Assembly (NCBI GenBank): GCA_021779935.1
Contig: JAJXZT010000017.1
Location: 1 to 64,000, forward strand
From: Acidobacteriota bacterium
GTDB lineage: Bacteria; Acidobacteriota; Terriglobia; Terriglobales; Acidobacteriaceae
DNA: 64,000 nucleotides
Direction of reading: 5' to 3'
This document shows positions 38,641 to 47,133 of this stretch, in pieces. Position 1 is the first letter of the stretch, and each line of letters starts with the position of its first letter. Below the pieces are notes generated by a model. It saw nothing but the letters and a program-made list of their open reading frames with translations. It was not told where the DNA came from and did not search any database. The translations under genes and the position numbers were made by a program.

Positions 38641-38837
38641 AAAATAGCACTCTAGTCTGTTTTCTGGATTAAAAATTCCCGGATTGTCCCTACCCCTCTC
38701 ATTTAGCCCGACTTGGAACCCCTCCCTGCCTGTCTGCGGCTTCCGGTTCCGCGCCCCCATTTGCTGACTTGGTACCAGTAGTCTTAGCCCTCTTCCGCTC
38801 TTGACCCCTGCAAAATGTGCCGTTACCTTGTTGCCTG

Positions 38838-39101
38838 ATGAGCATTCGTACGCGCTCGCTTCTCATTGCCGTGATTGCCATTGCCGTTCTGGGGCTCCTG
38901 TTGGCCTCGGGATTCGGGACGGTTGCGTCTCTTTCCCAGACCACGCAGGTGATCGTCCTCATTTACGCCCTGGCAATTGCCGCCGCAAGCGCCACTGTGC
39001 TCCACTGCCGCCTCTCCACGGACAACTTCTCTCTTGCTGGTTCATCCCCAGATGTCCTCGTAGCTGGCGCAGGTCTTTTGTCTCGGCCATTTCTCTGCTG
39101 A
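38838..39101 (+). CDS. Possible small membrane protein
   Basis: 87 codons from ATG 38838. Two hydrophobic stretches (LLIAVIAIAVLGLLLASGFG and VIVLIYALAIAAASATVL) are compatible with a two-helix membrane protein, but the C-terminal part is non-descript and there is no clear ribosome-binding site. It precedes the M23 peptidase gene by 68 bp on the same strand. It may be spurious. Confidence 0.4.
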   Translation: MSIRTRSLLIAVIAIAVLGLLLASGFGTVASLSQTTQVIVLIYALAIAAASATVLHCRLSTDNFSLAGSSPDVLVAGAGLLSRPFLC

Positions 39102-39169
39102 TCAGGCCCCTTACGCATCGTCGTTTTGTTTCGGCCCTGAACAGCAATCCACCCCCAGGATGAGTAGAT

Positions 39170-40423
39170 ATGGCCCGTAAATTCCCCCAGTTGTTGATCG
39201 CAAGTCTCGTCATCATCGTTTTGGCTGTCTGCGCGTTTTTCGCCCTCAGGCATCCATCATCGTCCGCGCAGCCATCCGCCGCTTCCGCCACGCCGGTCGC
39301 TCCTCCGCCCTCGCCCATCACCCACAAGGAAGTGGTCTTCCGCGAGCGCGACACCCTCGCCGCGGCGCTCGTCCGCAGCGGACTCGACAGCGCCACCGTC
39401 AACGGCATCATCCAGAGTTTCAAGGGCGCCTTCGACTCCCGGCAGTTCCGCTCCGAAGCGCATCTCGACCTCACTTACGACGGCGCGGCCCTTAAGCAGC
39501 TCGACTACCGCATCGATCCCGCCCATCAGCTCAAGACCATCGTCACTCCCACCGGCTTCACCACGTCCGTTGCCTCCATTCCCAGCAAAACCGAACTTGT
39601 CGCCGTGACCGGCACGGTCCATAGCTCGCTGATTCAGGCCGTGGAGGATTCGGGGGAGAACGTGGATCTGGCCCTGCGGCTCGCCGACATCTTCGCTTGG
39701 GATCTCGACTTCTTCACCGATCCCCAACCCGGCGACCGTTTCCATGTCCTCGTCGAGAAGACGACCTACGCCAACTGGCCCGGCGCAACTTACGGGAGGG
39801 TCCTCGCCGCCACGTATAACAACGAGGGCCACCGCTACCAGGCCTTCCTCTTCAAGGGACACGACACCAGCAGCTATTACGACTACAGCGGCAAGTCGCT
39901 GAAGGCGGCCTTCCTGCACTCGCCCCTTAAGTTCACTGCGCGCATCAGCTCACACTTCAGTTGGCATCGATATCATCCCATTCTGAGGATCTACCGCCCG
40001 CATCTCGGCACCGATTACGCGGCCCCCATCGGCTCGCCCGTGCAGGCCATTGCCGCCGGAACCGTCATTCTCTCCGCTTGGTCGGGCGAAGGCGGCAACA
40101 CCATCGAGATCCGCCACAGCAACGGCTACATCTCTTATTACATGCACCTCTCGCGCCGCCTCGTTCGCCGGGGAGCCCATGTGGACCAGGGACAGCGCAT
40201 CGGACTTGTCGGCATGACCGGCCTCGCCACCGGCCCGCATCTTGACTTCCGCCTCAGGCAACACGGCCAGTTCGTTAACTTTGAGCATCTCAAGATTCCC
40301 CGAGCCTCGGCCATACACACCGCCGATCTTGGTAACTTCGAGCAGCTTCGCGACCACTACCTGGGCATGCTGAACACAACCATGAACGCCTCGAACGCAC
40401 CCTCGCCGGGTGGAGGCAATTAG
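39170..40423 (+). CDS. M23-family murein endopeptidase (LytM/NlpD-like)
   Basis: A 417-residue protein with an N-terminal membrane anchor or signal (LLIASLVIIVLAVCAFFAL), an OapA/LysM-like middle region (FRERDTLAAALVRSGLDSATV) and a C-terminal peptidase M23 domain (about 265-375). Zinc ligands are visible: HLGTDYAAP (His, Asp) and GPHLDFRL (His), plus YYMHLSRR. It cleaves peptidoglycan cross-bridges in the periplasm. Confidence 0.92.
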   Translation: MARKFPQLLIASLVIIVLAVCAFFALRHPSSSAQPSAASATPVAPPPSPITHKEVVFRERDTLAAALVRSGLDSATVNGIIQSFKGAFDSRQFRSEAHLDLTYDGAALKQLDYRIDPAHQLKTIVTPTGFTTSVASIPSKTELVAVTGTVHSSLIQAVEDSGENVDLALRLADIFAWDLDFFTDPQPGDRFHVLVEKTTYANWPGATYGRVLAATYNNEGHRYQAFLFKGHDTSSYYDYSGKSLKAAFLHSPLKFTARISSHFSWHRYHPILRIYRPHLGTDYAAPIGSPVQAIAAGTVILSAWSGEGGNTIEIRHSNGYISYYMHLSRRLVRRGAHVDQGQRIGLVGMTGLATGPHLDFRLRQHGQFVNFEHLKIPRASAIHTADLGNFEQLRDHYLGMLNTTMNASNAPSPGGGN

Positions 40424-40567
40424 TCCGTTCCCGCCCAAATCCGGCCTTCCCATGCAAATGCCTCGCATCGGCGACAGCCTGTGACAGGCACGGTGATGCT
40501 ACAATCAGTTGTCACGGACGTTCCCAGCCGTACAACTCACGACGGACAATTCGCCTTGGCTCAGAGC

Positions 40568-41605
40568 ATGGAAGAAACGCACATTACCTACGCCGATGCC
40601 GGTGTAGACATCGAACGCGCCAATCGCACTAAGCAGCGCATCAAGTATCTGGCCCATCGTACGTTTAACAAGAGCGTTCTGAGCGAGATTGGCGGATTCG
40701 GCGGCTTGTTTCAGGTCGATAAGAAAAAGTTCGCGGACCCCGTGCTCGTCTCCAGCGTGGACGGTGTAGGCACCAAGCTGAAGATCGCCTTCGAGATGAG
40801 CCTCCACCACACCGTCGGCGGCGACCTCGTCAACCATTGCGTCAACGACATCGCCGTGCAGGGCGCAACCCCGCTCTTCTTTATGGATTACCTCGCCGTC
40901 GGCAAGCTCGACGCCGAAGTGGCCGAGAAAATCGTCAGCGGAGTTGCCGAAGCCTGCAAACACAACGGTTGCGCGCTCATCGGTGGCGAAACCGCCGAAA
41001 TGCCCGGCTTCTATCCCAATGGCGAATATGACCTCGCGGGATTCATCGTCGGCGCCGTTGATCGCGAAAAAATCGTCACCGGCAAAAACGTCCAGGTCGG
41101 CGACGTCCTCATCGGACTGCCCTCCAACGGCCTCCACACCAATGGCTATTCCCTCGCCCGCAAGCTCCTCTTCGACACCGCCGGCTACTCTGCCGATACC
41201 TATGTCAACGAGATCAAGGGCAAGGTGGGCAACGAGCTGATGAAGCAGCACAAGAGCTACTGGCCCGTCGTGCGACGCCTTGTTGAAGGCGATGCCGTCA
41301 ACGCCATGGCTCACATCACCGGCGGCGGCATCACGGAAAACCTGCCGCGCGTCCTGCCCAAGGGCCTCGGAGCCGTGGTGGAAATGGGAACCTGGCCCGT
41401 GCTTCCCATCTTCGAGCACATGCAGAAGATCGGAAACATCGAGCACGCCGAAATGATGCGCACCTTCAATATGGGCATCGGCATGGTGCTGGTCATCCCG
41501 GCCAAGAAGTTCAAGAAGGTCCAGACCATCCTCGACCGCGCCGGCGAAAAAGGCTTCACCATCGGCCGCATCGTCAAGGGCGACCGCAAAGTCCAGTACT
41601 CGTAG
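40568..41605 (+). CDS. purM: Phosphoribosylformylglycinamidine cyclo-ligase
   Basis: A 345-residue AIR synthetase, step 5 of de novo purine synthesis (FGAM + ATP to AIR). Motifs: TYADAGVDIERAN, GGFGGLFQVD, SSVDGVGTKLKIA, GGETAEMPGFY and GGGITENLPRVLP. Start at 40568 begins the conserved part; the frame extends 29 codons upstream. purN follows after a repeat-bearing gap of 167 bp. Confidence 0.96.
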   Translation: MEETHITYADAGVDIERANRTKQRIKYLAHRTFNKSVLSEIGGFGGLFQVDKKKFADPVLVSSVDGVGTKLKIAFEMSLHHTVGGDLVNHCVNDIAVQGATPLFFMDYLAVGKLDAEVAEKIVSGVAEACKHNGCALIGGETAEMPGFYPNGEYDLAGFIVGAVDREKIVTGKNVQVGDVLIGLPSNGLHTNGYSLARKLLFDTAGYSADTYVNEIKGKVGNELMKQHKSYWPVVRRLVEGDAVNAMAHITGGGITENLPRVLPKGLGAVVEMGTWPVLPIFEHMQKIGNIEHAEMMRTFNMGIGMVLVIPAKKFKKVQTILDRAGEKGFTIGRIVKGDRKVQYS

Positions 41606-41638
41606 CCTCCCGGCGATCAATTGCTTTCCAGCGGGGTG

Positions 41639-41676
41639 CCCCACGTTCGCGCCCCGCTGTTGGGCGATAACGTGGG
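41639..41676 (+). repeat. GTGCCC-type palindrome, copy 1
   Basis: CCCCACGTT ... AACGTGGG arms with an inner CGCCC/GGGCG stem and loop CGCTGTT. It is preceded by GTG and lies 34 bp after purM. A heptamer array follows directly. Confidence 0.8.
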
Positions 41677-41740
41677 ACTCGTCATTCATACTTCGTCCTT
41701 CGTACTTTCTTAAATCCGGCAATCCGAAAATTCGCCCATC
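41677..41740. repeat. Degenerate 7/8-bp-period array
   Basis: Steps such as CGTCATT, CATACTT, CGTCCTT, CGTACTT, followed by 8-bp steps AATCCGGC, AATCCGAA, AATTCGCC. It adjoins palindrome copy 1. Confidence 0.6.
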
Positions 41741-41772
41741 CCCTCCTCGCCGCTGTGTTTCAATAGTCTTTA

Positions 41773-42405
41773 ATGAATGCTCCCCAGCCCATTTCGTCCT
41801 CCCGCAATCTTGGCATCCTCATCTCCGGACGCGGCTCCAACTTCGTTGCCATTGCCGACAACATCTCCGCCGGACGCCTCCATGCGCGCATCTCCATCGT
41901 CATCAGCAACCGCTCCGACGCTCCCGGCATTGAGGCCGCCCGCCAGCGCGGCTTGAACGTTGTCGTCATCCCCAGCAAGGGACGCACGCGCGAGGATCAC
42001 GACCGCGAAGTCGTCTCCGCGCTCAAGGAAGCCCGCGCCGATGTCGTCGTGCTCGCCGGGTACATGCGCCTGCTTTCGCCGTGGTTCATTCAGCAGTTCC
42101 CGCACCGCATCCTCAACATTCACCCCTCGCTGCTGCCCTCTTTCCCCGGCCTCGACGCCCAGAAGCAGGCCTTCGACTACGGCGTCAAGGTCAGCGGATG
42201 CACCGTGCACTTCGTCGACGAGCACCTCGATCACGGCGCCATCGTCGTGCAGCGCACCGTGCCCGTCCTGCCCGACGACGACGATCACTCCCTCGCCGAC
42301 CGCATCCTCCAGCAGGAGCACCAGGCCTACAGCGAAGCCATTCGAATTGTTTTGGATGGAAACTACGAGATCATCGGACGGCGCGTAGTCGCCAAAACTC
42401 ATTAG
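41773..42405 (+). CDS. purN: Phosphoribosylglycinamide formyltransferase
   Basis: A 210-residue GAR transformylase, purine step 3, using 10-formyl-tetrahydrofolate. Motifs: ISGRGSNFVAI (phosphate loop), catalytic Asn-His in ILNIHPSLLPSFPG, and the Asp in GCTVHFVDEHLDHGAIV. It is downstream of purM on the same strand, probably a pur unit. Confidence 0.95.
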   Translation: MNAPQPISSSRNLGILISGRGSNFVAIADNISAGRLHARISIVISNRSDAPGIEAARQRGLNVVVIPSKGRTREDHDREVVSALKEARADVVVLAGYMRLLSPWFIQQFPHRILNIHPSLLPSFPGLDAQKQAFDYGVKVSGCTVHFVDEHLDHGAIVVQRTVPVLPDDDDHSLADRILQQEHQAYSEAIRIVLDGNYEIIGRRVVAKTH

Positions 42406-42440
42406 GGCAGGTTCAAAACACTCAATTTCTTGTCTGTCTC

Positions 42441-42490
42441 TAATCGGCGGCAATTCGGTTTTTCCGATTCTCCGATTTGCCGTTTCGCCT
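42441..42490. repeat. Degenerate 8-bp-period array between convergent genes
   Basis: Steps TTTCCGAT, TCTCCGAT, TTGCCGTT, TCGCCTTT, with a small ATTCGG/CCGATT hairpin. It lies between purN and the gene at 42492. Confidence 0.5.
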
Positions 42491-42491
42491 T

Positions 42492-42800
42492 TCAGTAGTT
42501 CACTTCGAAATCCAGCCTTAGATACTCCAGCGCTTCTTTCACCCGCTTGACGATCACCGCGTACTCATCGATCGACAGCGGATCGTCCGACTCTGCCCAG
42601 TACTCCGGACGCGGCGTCACCCACAGCGCGAAGTTCGGCCCGCCGCAGCATCCAATCGCGATGGAAAAATCCACGTGGCGTTCACCTTCCGTGTAGCGCA
42701 CGCAATCCACTTTCTCGACCCGCACTTCGTACCCGTCACCCCGGACGGTCCGTTCATCCGTCTGCATCAACATGCCAAATCTGCTCTTAGTGCCGGCCAT
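42492..42800 (-). CDS. Small protein of unknown function
   Basis: A 102-residue soluble protein with an adjacent Cys pair in SIAIGCCGGPNFALWVTPRPEYW and a C-terminal helix (DEYAVIVKRVKEALEYLRLDFE pattern). Start ATG at 42800, 12 bp after the preceding gene's stop, or Mets at 42773/42767. It is probably co-transcribed with the secreted protein upstream. I recognise no family. Confidence 0.7.
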   Translation of the reverse strand: MAGTKSRFGMLMQTDERTVRGDGYEVRVEKVDCVRYTEGERHVDFSIAIGCCGGPNFALWVTPRPEYWAESDDPLSIDEYAVIVKRVKEALEYLRLDFEVNY

Positions 42801-42812
42801 TTGCGCGGCGAT

Positions 42813-43511
42813 TTACTTCTTATCATTGATCCGCAACACGCACCACCGTGCCTCGTCCTTCCCCGCGTCTATTTCCACTTCTTTTGCTTCCGTCGCAAAG
42901 ACGCTTCCGGCGGCCAGATGTTGCTTTTTCCCGCCAAAGTTTCCGTCCAGATCGGTGAGCGCGATAAAGACCATATAATCCTTGCCCTTGGGCGAAAAAT
43001 ACGTGCTGTCCAGCGACCCGCCGGGATTCATCCCGTTCCATTGCGCCGTCACATAGCCGTTGGTAAAAAACGTTGCCGACTCGCCAATCTTCATTCCCCC
43101 GACGGTGATGTCCCGCGCGCAGATCAGTGGCGGCGCGCATGGCTTCATGGGCACGTTCCATCGCTTCAGCAATTCAATTGCAATGACCTTTGCCGGTACC
43201 GGGCCGTTGTTCACCACCTGGACCATCGTCGGCGCGGTGAGGAATTGCATGTTCCCCTCCAACAGGTCCAGCGTCTGGTGATTTGAAGCCGACAGCAGCA
43301 CACTGCCTGCCGCATCCACAATCACCACGTCGTTTTGCAGCATGGGCCTATAGGCATGGCCTTTCGACGGTAAATCCACCGTCGACACCCGCACATATTT
43401 CGTTGTGACTCCTGTCGTCCAGTCTTGCGGCGGAGTTGTTTGCTGCGTCTGTTGAGCGGCAACAGGAATCATGGTGGCCATTAAAAATGCCAGGGAAAGA
43501 CCAATGCGCAC
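42813..43511 (-). CDS. Secreted protein of unknown function
   Basis: A 232-residue protein from a GTG start (43511) with AGG nearby; signal peptide IGLSLAFLMATMIPVAAQ. The mature part is beta-rich, with a Cys pair region (KPCAPPLICARDITVGG), an NGYVTAQWNGMNPGG segment and a C-terminal Cys (ARWCVLRI). Export is likely; function is unknown. It is divergent from dut. Confidence 0.75.
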   Translation of the reverse strand: MRIGLSLAFLMATMIPVAAQQTQQTTPPQDWTTGVTTKYVRVSTVDLPSKGHAYRPMLQNDVVIVDAAGSVLLSASNHQTLDLLEGNMQFLTAPTMVQVVNNGPVPAKVIAIELLKRWNVPMKPCAPPLICARDITVGGMKIGESATFFTNGYVTAQWNGMNPGGSLDSTYFSPKGKDYMVFIALTDLDGNFGGKKQHLAAGSVFATEAKEVEIDAGKDEARWCVLRINDKK

Positions 43512-43588
43512 ACTGCACCTCAGACAAATCTCTTGGATGCGAGTATAAGCTCTCCGCGTCTTCGCCTCCGGTGCTTTATATTGCGGAC

Positions 43589-44023
43589 ATGCTGAAAGTA
43601 AAATTGCTCCGCCCTGAAGCCAAGGCTCCCACCATCGCCCATCCCGGCGAAGACCTCGGCTACGACCTCTACGCATCTGAAAGCGTCACCATCCCCGCGC
43701 GCGGCATGGCTATCGTTCCCACTGCCATCGCCATTGAACTCACCAGCGCCTCGGGAGAACCCATGGGTGCGCTTCTTCGCGACCGTTCCTCCATGGCTTC
43801 CCGCCGCCTCGCCCTCACCGCCGGAGTCATCGACGCCGGTTATCGTGGCGAAATCCGCGTCGTCATGGAGAACCTCGGTGACGCGCCCGCCGAAATTCAT
43901 GCCGGCGACAAACTCGCCAACATGATCCCCTACCCCGTCTTAACCACGCCCGTCGAAGTCGTCTCCGACCTTTCCGAAACCCGCCGCAACGAGGGAGGCT
44001 TTGGATCGAGCGGGAGAAGATAG
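43589..44023 (+). CDS. dut: dUTP diphosphatase
   Basis: A 144-residue trimeric dUTPase that hydrolyses dUTP to dUMP and PPi. Conserved motifs: AHPGEDLGYDLYA (I), RDRSSMASR (II), LTAGVIDAGYRGEI (III, catalytic Asp, Tyr), DKLANMIP (IV) and the C-terminal GGFGSSGR (V). Start ATG at 43589. The 32-bp inverted repeat begins six bases after its stop. Confidence 0.96.
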   Translation: MLKVKLLRPEAKAPTIAHPGEDLGYDLYASESVTIPARGMAIVPTAIAIELTSASGEPMGALLRDRSSMASRRLALTAGVIDAGYRGEIRVVMENLGDAPAEIHAGDKLANMIPYPVLTTPVEVVSDLSETRRNEGGFGSSGRR

Positions 44024-44028
44024 AAATC

Positions 44029-44060
44029 ATTGACGATTGCTGATTTCTGATTGACGATTG
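44029..44060 (-). repeat. Left 32-bp inverted repeat (heptameric)
   Basis: Reverse complement of the right repeat. It is built of 7-bp steps (on the minus strand CAATCGT, CAATCAG, AAATCAG, CAATCGT, CAAT). Confidence 0.9.
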
Positions 44061-44077
44061 AGGACCTATGAATGCGG

Positions 44078-44480
44078 ATGAACAAAGATAAGGACAAAGC
44101 AGTTCGCCATTCGCATTGTGAAACTATTCCGGTCACTTCCCCGGACTGCCGAGGCGCAGGTCGTTGGCAAGCAACTGCTCAGAAGCGCGACTTCGGTGGC
44201 TGCAAACTACCGCGCCGCGTGTAGGGCCCGGTCTAAGCAGGAGTTCATTTCGAAAGTCGGCATCGTAATTGAGGAGGCTGATGAGTCAGTCTTCTGGATT
44301 GAGCTAATGGCCGACACCGGAATTCTCCCGGCAAACCGTCTTGAGGCACTGGTGCAGGAGGCGCGCGAACTTTTGGCTATCTTTGCAGCCTCGCAGCTTA
44401 CCGCCAAACGGCGCGTTAACGCGCCGCCAATCGTCAATCAGAAATCAGCAATCGTCAATTCCTCCCGACTCTCCTTATAA
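44078..44480 (+). pseudogene. S23/IVP-like four-helix-bundle protein, apparent 5' frameshift
   Basis: The intact frame (from GTG 44118) encodes the family core: KLFRSLPRTAEAQ, QLLRSATSVAANYRAACRAR, FISKVGIVIEEADES, FWIELMADTGI. Family members normally begin with a K-Q-F-A-x-R-I-V-K-L-F stretch. Those codons (QFAIRIVKLF) are present from 44100, but the only upstream ATG (44078, reading MNKDKDK) is one base out of frame; removing one base near 44099 restores it. The C-terminal end runs through the right inverted repeat. Such proteins are encoded by intervening sequences of 23S rRNA genes and as free-standing genes. It may be a decayed gene, a sequencing error or a GTG-started short form. Confidence 0.65.
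44428..44459 (+). repeat. Right 32-bp inverted repeat (heptameric)
   Basis: Steps CAATCGT, CAATCAG, AAATCAG, CAATCGT, CAAT. It ends 29 bp before the tyrS start, so it may lie in the tyrS leader. Confidence 0.9.
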
Positions 44481-44488
44481 TCGATATC

Positions 44489-45733
44489 ATGTCTGCGTTT
44501 CCGCCCGTCGACGTCCAGCTTTCCTACCTCCGCAAGGGCTCGTTTGAAATCATTCGCGAAGCCGATTTGCGGGAGCGCCTGGAACAATCTTTCAAGAGCG
44601 GCAAGCCGATGCGCGTCAAGGCCGGCTTTGATCCCACGGCGCCCGACCTTCATCTCGGACACACCGTGCTCATCCGCAAGCTCAAGCACTTCCAGGACAT
44701 GGGTCACACCGTCATCTTCCTCATCGGTGACGCCACCGGCCTCATCGGCGACCCCACGGGCCGCAACGCCACCCGCCCGCCGCTCTCGCGCGAGCAGCTC
44801 GAAAAAAACGCCGAGACCTACAAGGCCCAGGTCTTCAAGATCCTCGATCCGGCAAAGACCGAAATCCGCTACAACAGCGAGTGGCTGCACGCTCTCGGCT
44901 TTGAAGGCATCATCCGCCTCGCCGCGAAATACACCGTCTCGCAGCTTCTCGAGCGCGAGGACTTCCACAAGCGCTTCTCCGAAGAGAAGCCCATCTCCGT
45001 GCACGAGCTTCTCTACCCGCTCGCGCAGGGTTACGACTCCGTCGCCTTGCAGGCCGACGTCGAACTCGGCGGCACCGACCAGAAGTTCAACCTCCTCGTC
45101 GGACGCGAGCTCCAGCGCCACGACGGTCTCCCGCCGCAAATCGTCCTCACCATGCCGCTGCTGGAAGGTCTCGACGGCGTGCAGAAGATGTCGAAGTCTT
45201 ACGGCAACTACGTCGGCATCACCGAGACTCCGCAGGAGATGTTCGGCAAGCTTATGTCGATCTCCGACGAGCTCATGTGGCGTTACTACGAGTTGCTCAC
45301 CGACCTCACCACGCAGCAGATCGGCGACCTCCAGCACCAGGCACAGGAAGGCCGCCTCCATCCCATGCGCGCCAAGATGGACCTCGCCAAGCGCATCATC
45401 GCCGACTTCCACACTGCCGCGGAAGCCGCCCAGGCCGAGGAAAACTGGAGCAAGCAGTTTCAGAAGGATGAAGTGCCGGAAGATTTGGAAGAGGTCCACA
45501 TCGCCGCCGCCGAGTTGGGAGCCGGAGCCGATGGCGAGCAGAAGATGAAGCTCGACAAGATTCTCGCCAAGGCCGGCCTCGCCGAATCCGCTTCAGACGC
45601 GCAACGCAAGATCAAGGCCGGCTCCGTCAGGATCGATGGTGAAGCGCACAAGGAGCTTTACATCACGCTTCACCTGCCCGCCGCTCTCATCATCCGCGTC
45701 GGACGCGCCATGAAGAAGGTGCATCTCGCGTAG
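44489..45733 (+). CDS. tyrS: Tyrosyl-tRNA synthetase
   Basis: A 414-residue class I synthetase charging tRNA-Tyr. HIGH-type motif in [15 protein letters not shown] (about residues 51-65), tyrosine-site [16 protein letters not shown] loop in [12 protein letters not shown] (about 232), and a C-terminal S4 RNA-binding domain ([20 protein letters not shown]). Length is normal for the 400-residue TyrS branch. Confidence 0.96.
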   Translation: MSAFPPVDVQLSYLRKGSFEIIREADLRERLEQSFKSGKPMRVKAGFDPTAPDLHLGHTVLIRKLKHFQDMGHTVIFLIGDATGLIGDPTGRNATRPPLSREQLEKNAETYKAQVFKILDPAKTEIRYNSEWLHALGFEGIIRLAAKYTVSQLLEREDFHKRFSEEKPISVHELLYPLAQGYDSVALQADVELGGTDQKFNLLVGRELQRHDGLPPQIVLTMPLLEGLDGVQKMSKSYGNYVGITETPQEMFGKLMSISDELMWRYYELLTDLTTQQIGDLQHQAQEGRLHPMRAKMDLAKRIIADFHTAAEAAQAEENWSKQFQKDEVPEDLEEVHIAAAELGAGADGEQKMKLDKILAKAGLAESASDAQRKIKAGSVRIDGEAHKELYITLHLPAALIIRVGRAMKKVHLA

Positions 45734-45841
45734 CGAGAGGAATCAGGGAGAAGGTCGCGGCAGTAATGTCTTCGGCCTTCCCTCGTTTCTCTCTTTTCAC
45801 TTTCCACGTTTCACTTCCTCCCTCCCCATTCGTCCTTTGCG

Positions 45842-45920
45842 TTTTCAAATTCGAAAATTCGGCAATACGAAAATTTGAAAATTTTTTCCAATCGTCAATC
45901 AGCAATCAACCATCTACAAT
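45842..45920. repeat. Octamer/heptamer array with inverted repeat
   Basis: TTTTCAAATT (45842-45851) and AATTTGAAAA (45872-45881) are perfect complements enclosing 8-bp steps TTCGAAAA, TTCGGCAA, TACGAAAA. A solo 32-bp copy follows at 45889-45920 (27 of 32 identical to 44428-44459). Upstream, from about 45783, a C/T-rich 7-bp periodic stretch (TTTTCAC, TTTCCAC, GTTTCAC) fills the rest of the tyrS-dagK gap. Confidence 0.65.
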
Positions 45921-45927
45921 CTCTTCT

Positions 45928-46941
45928 GTGCGCGCGGCTGCCATCCTTCACCCCTACACCAAAGACAAGGTTCTCGAACCCTTTCGCGATCCACGCGTAA
46001 ACATCTTCCGTGGCAACGATCTTGAGCATGGAGACCTGCCGCACGTCGCGCTCGTTTTCGGCGGCGACGGCAGTGTGCATCGCTTGTTGGGTCCGCTCGC
46101 CGGTTCGGAAACTCCGCTCCTCATCGTTCCCACCGGCAGCGGCAACGACTTCGCCCATGCCGTCGGTATTCGTTCCGTCGCCGACTCCGTTCGCGCCTGG
46201 CAACGCTACCTCGACCGTGGCGACAACGTGCATTCCATCGATCTTGGCGTTCTCTCCGCCCTTGAAGATGTCACCGCGCAGCTTGATCGCTCCGGGACGC
46301 CCGTGCCCGGCGAGACGTTTGCCTCCGAAGACGGCAGCTTCCCGAAACCCGAATCGCGTCTCGGCCCCACCATCATGCGCCAGCATCTTCATCATCTTTA
46401 CGAGCAGGTGCGGGAGGAACGGCAGATATATTTCTGCTGCATCGCCGGCGTCGGGTTGGATGCCGAGGCCAACGCCCGCGCCAATCGAATGTCTTCCTGG
46501 ATGCGCGGCAATGGCGGATACATCGTCTCCGCGCTGCGTGCCCTTTGGTCGCATACGCCCAGCGAGGTCAACGTCGAGTGGTGGAACCAGCGCGAAGATA
46601 CTTCCGGTTCGTTCGACGACACGCCTGCTCTTCTCGTCGCCTTCGGCAACGCCCCCAACTACGGCAACGGGATGCGCATGTTGCCGCGTGCCCGTCTCGA
46701 CGACGGCCTTCTCGATCTCTGCTTCGTGCGCTCTGTGCCCAAACTCAAGGTGCTGGCCCTCTTCCACACCATCTTTTCCGGAAATCACCTGGGCATCCGG
46801 GAAGTGGAGTATCAGCAAGTCACCCGGCTGCGCGTCGCGCCCACTGAGCCCATGCCGATTTACGCCGATGGCGAATACTGTGGCGCCACCCCGGTCGACG
46901 TTTCCGTATTTCCGGGGGCTCTTCGACTTATCCTCCCCTAG
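45928..46941 (+). CDS. Diacylglycerol/lipid kinase family protein
   Basis: A 337-residue protein from a GTG start immediately after the repeat; the open frame upstream is repeat sequence. DAGK catalytic domain: FGGDGSVHRLLGPLAG (GGDG motif, about residue 45), IVPTGSGNDFAHAVGIRS, then the C-terminal beta-sandwich with NAPNYGNGMRMLPRARLDDGLLDLC pattern and a final YADGE. It phosphorylates diacylglycerol or a related lipid alcohol. The exact substrate is unknown. Confidence 0.88.
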   Translation: MRAAAILHPYTKDKVLEPFRDPRVNIFRGNDLEHGDLPHVALVFGGDGSVHRLLGPLAGSETPLLIVPTGSGNDFAHAVGIRSVADSVRAWQRYLDRGDNVHSIDLGVLSALEDVTAQLDRSGTPVPGETFASEDGSFPKPESRLGPTIMRQHLHHLYEQVREERQIYFCCIAGVGLDAEANARANRMSSWMRGNGGYIVSALRALWSHTPSEVNVEWWNQREDTSGSFDDTPALLVAFGNAPNYGNGMRMLPRARLDDGLLDLCFVRSVPKLKVLALFHTIFSGNHLGIREVEYQQVTRLRVAPTEPMPIYADGEYCGATPVDVSVFPGALRLILP

Positions 46942-47133
46942 GGTGATTGCCAAACCACTTTTCGGACGTCTAAAAGGTAGGCTGCGGCGCTATTTGCTGT
47001 TCGTCACATGTCGATATTGGCTTGTCCCGGCAAGGAACCCGCTAAGCCCTTTAAAATGAGAACGTCCTTTTCGTCGCAGGAGTTTTTCTGAAACTTTTTC
47101 CTGCGGCAGAGGTCTATACTTAAGCGAAAGACA

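Larger units (their letters stand above)
44029..44459 (+). mobile_element. 431-bp unit: S23/IVP-like gene between perfect 32-bp inverted repeats
   Basis: Positions 44029-44060 and 44428-44459 are perfect reverse complements over 32 bp; the match stops on both sides. The unit fits exactly between dut (ends 44023) and tyrS (starts 44489) and contains a single gene, for a four-helix-bundle protein of the 23S-rRNA-intervening-sequence family. Rearranged solo copies of the 32-bp sequence lie at 933-964 and 45889-45920. Mobility is inferred. Confidence 0.6.

Noticed and set aside
40424-40567. Possible purine riboswitch upstream of purM
   Set aside because: No conserved purine- or PreQ-type junction bases or three-way junction could be seen.
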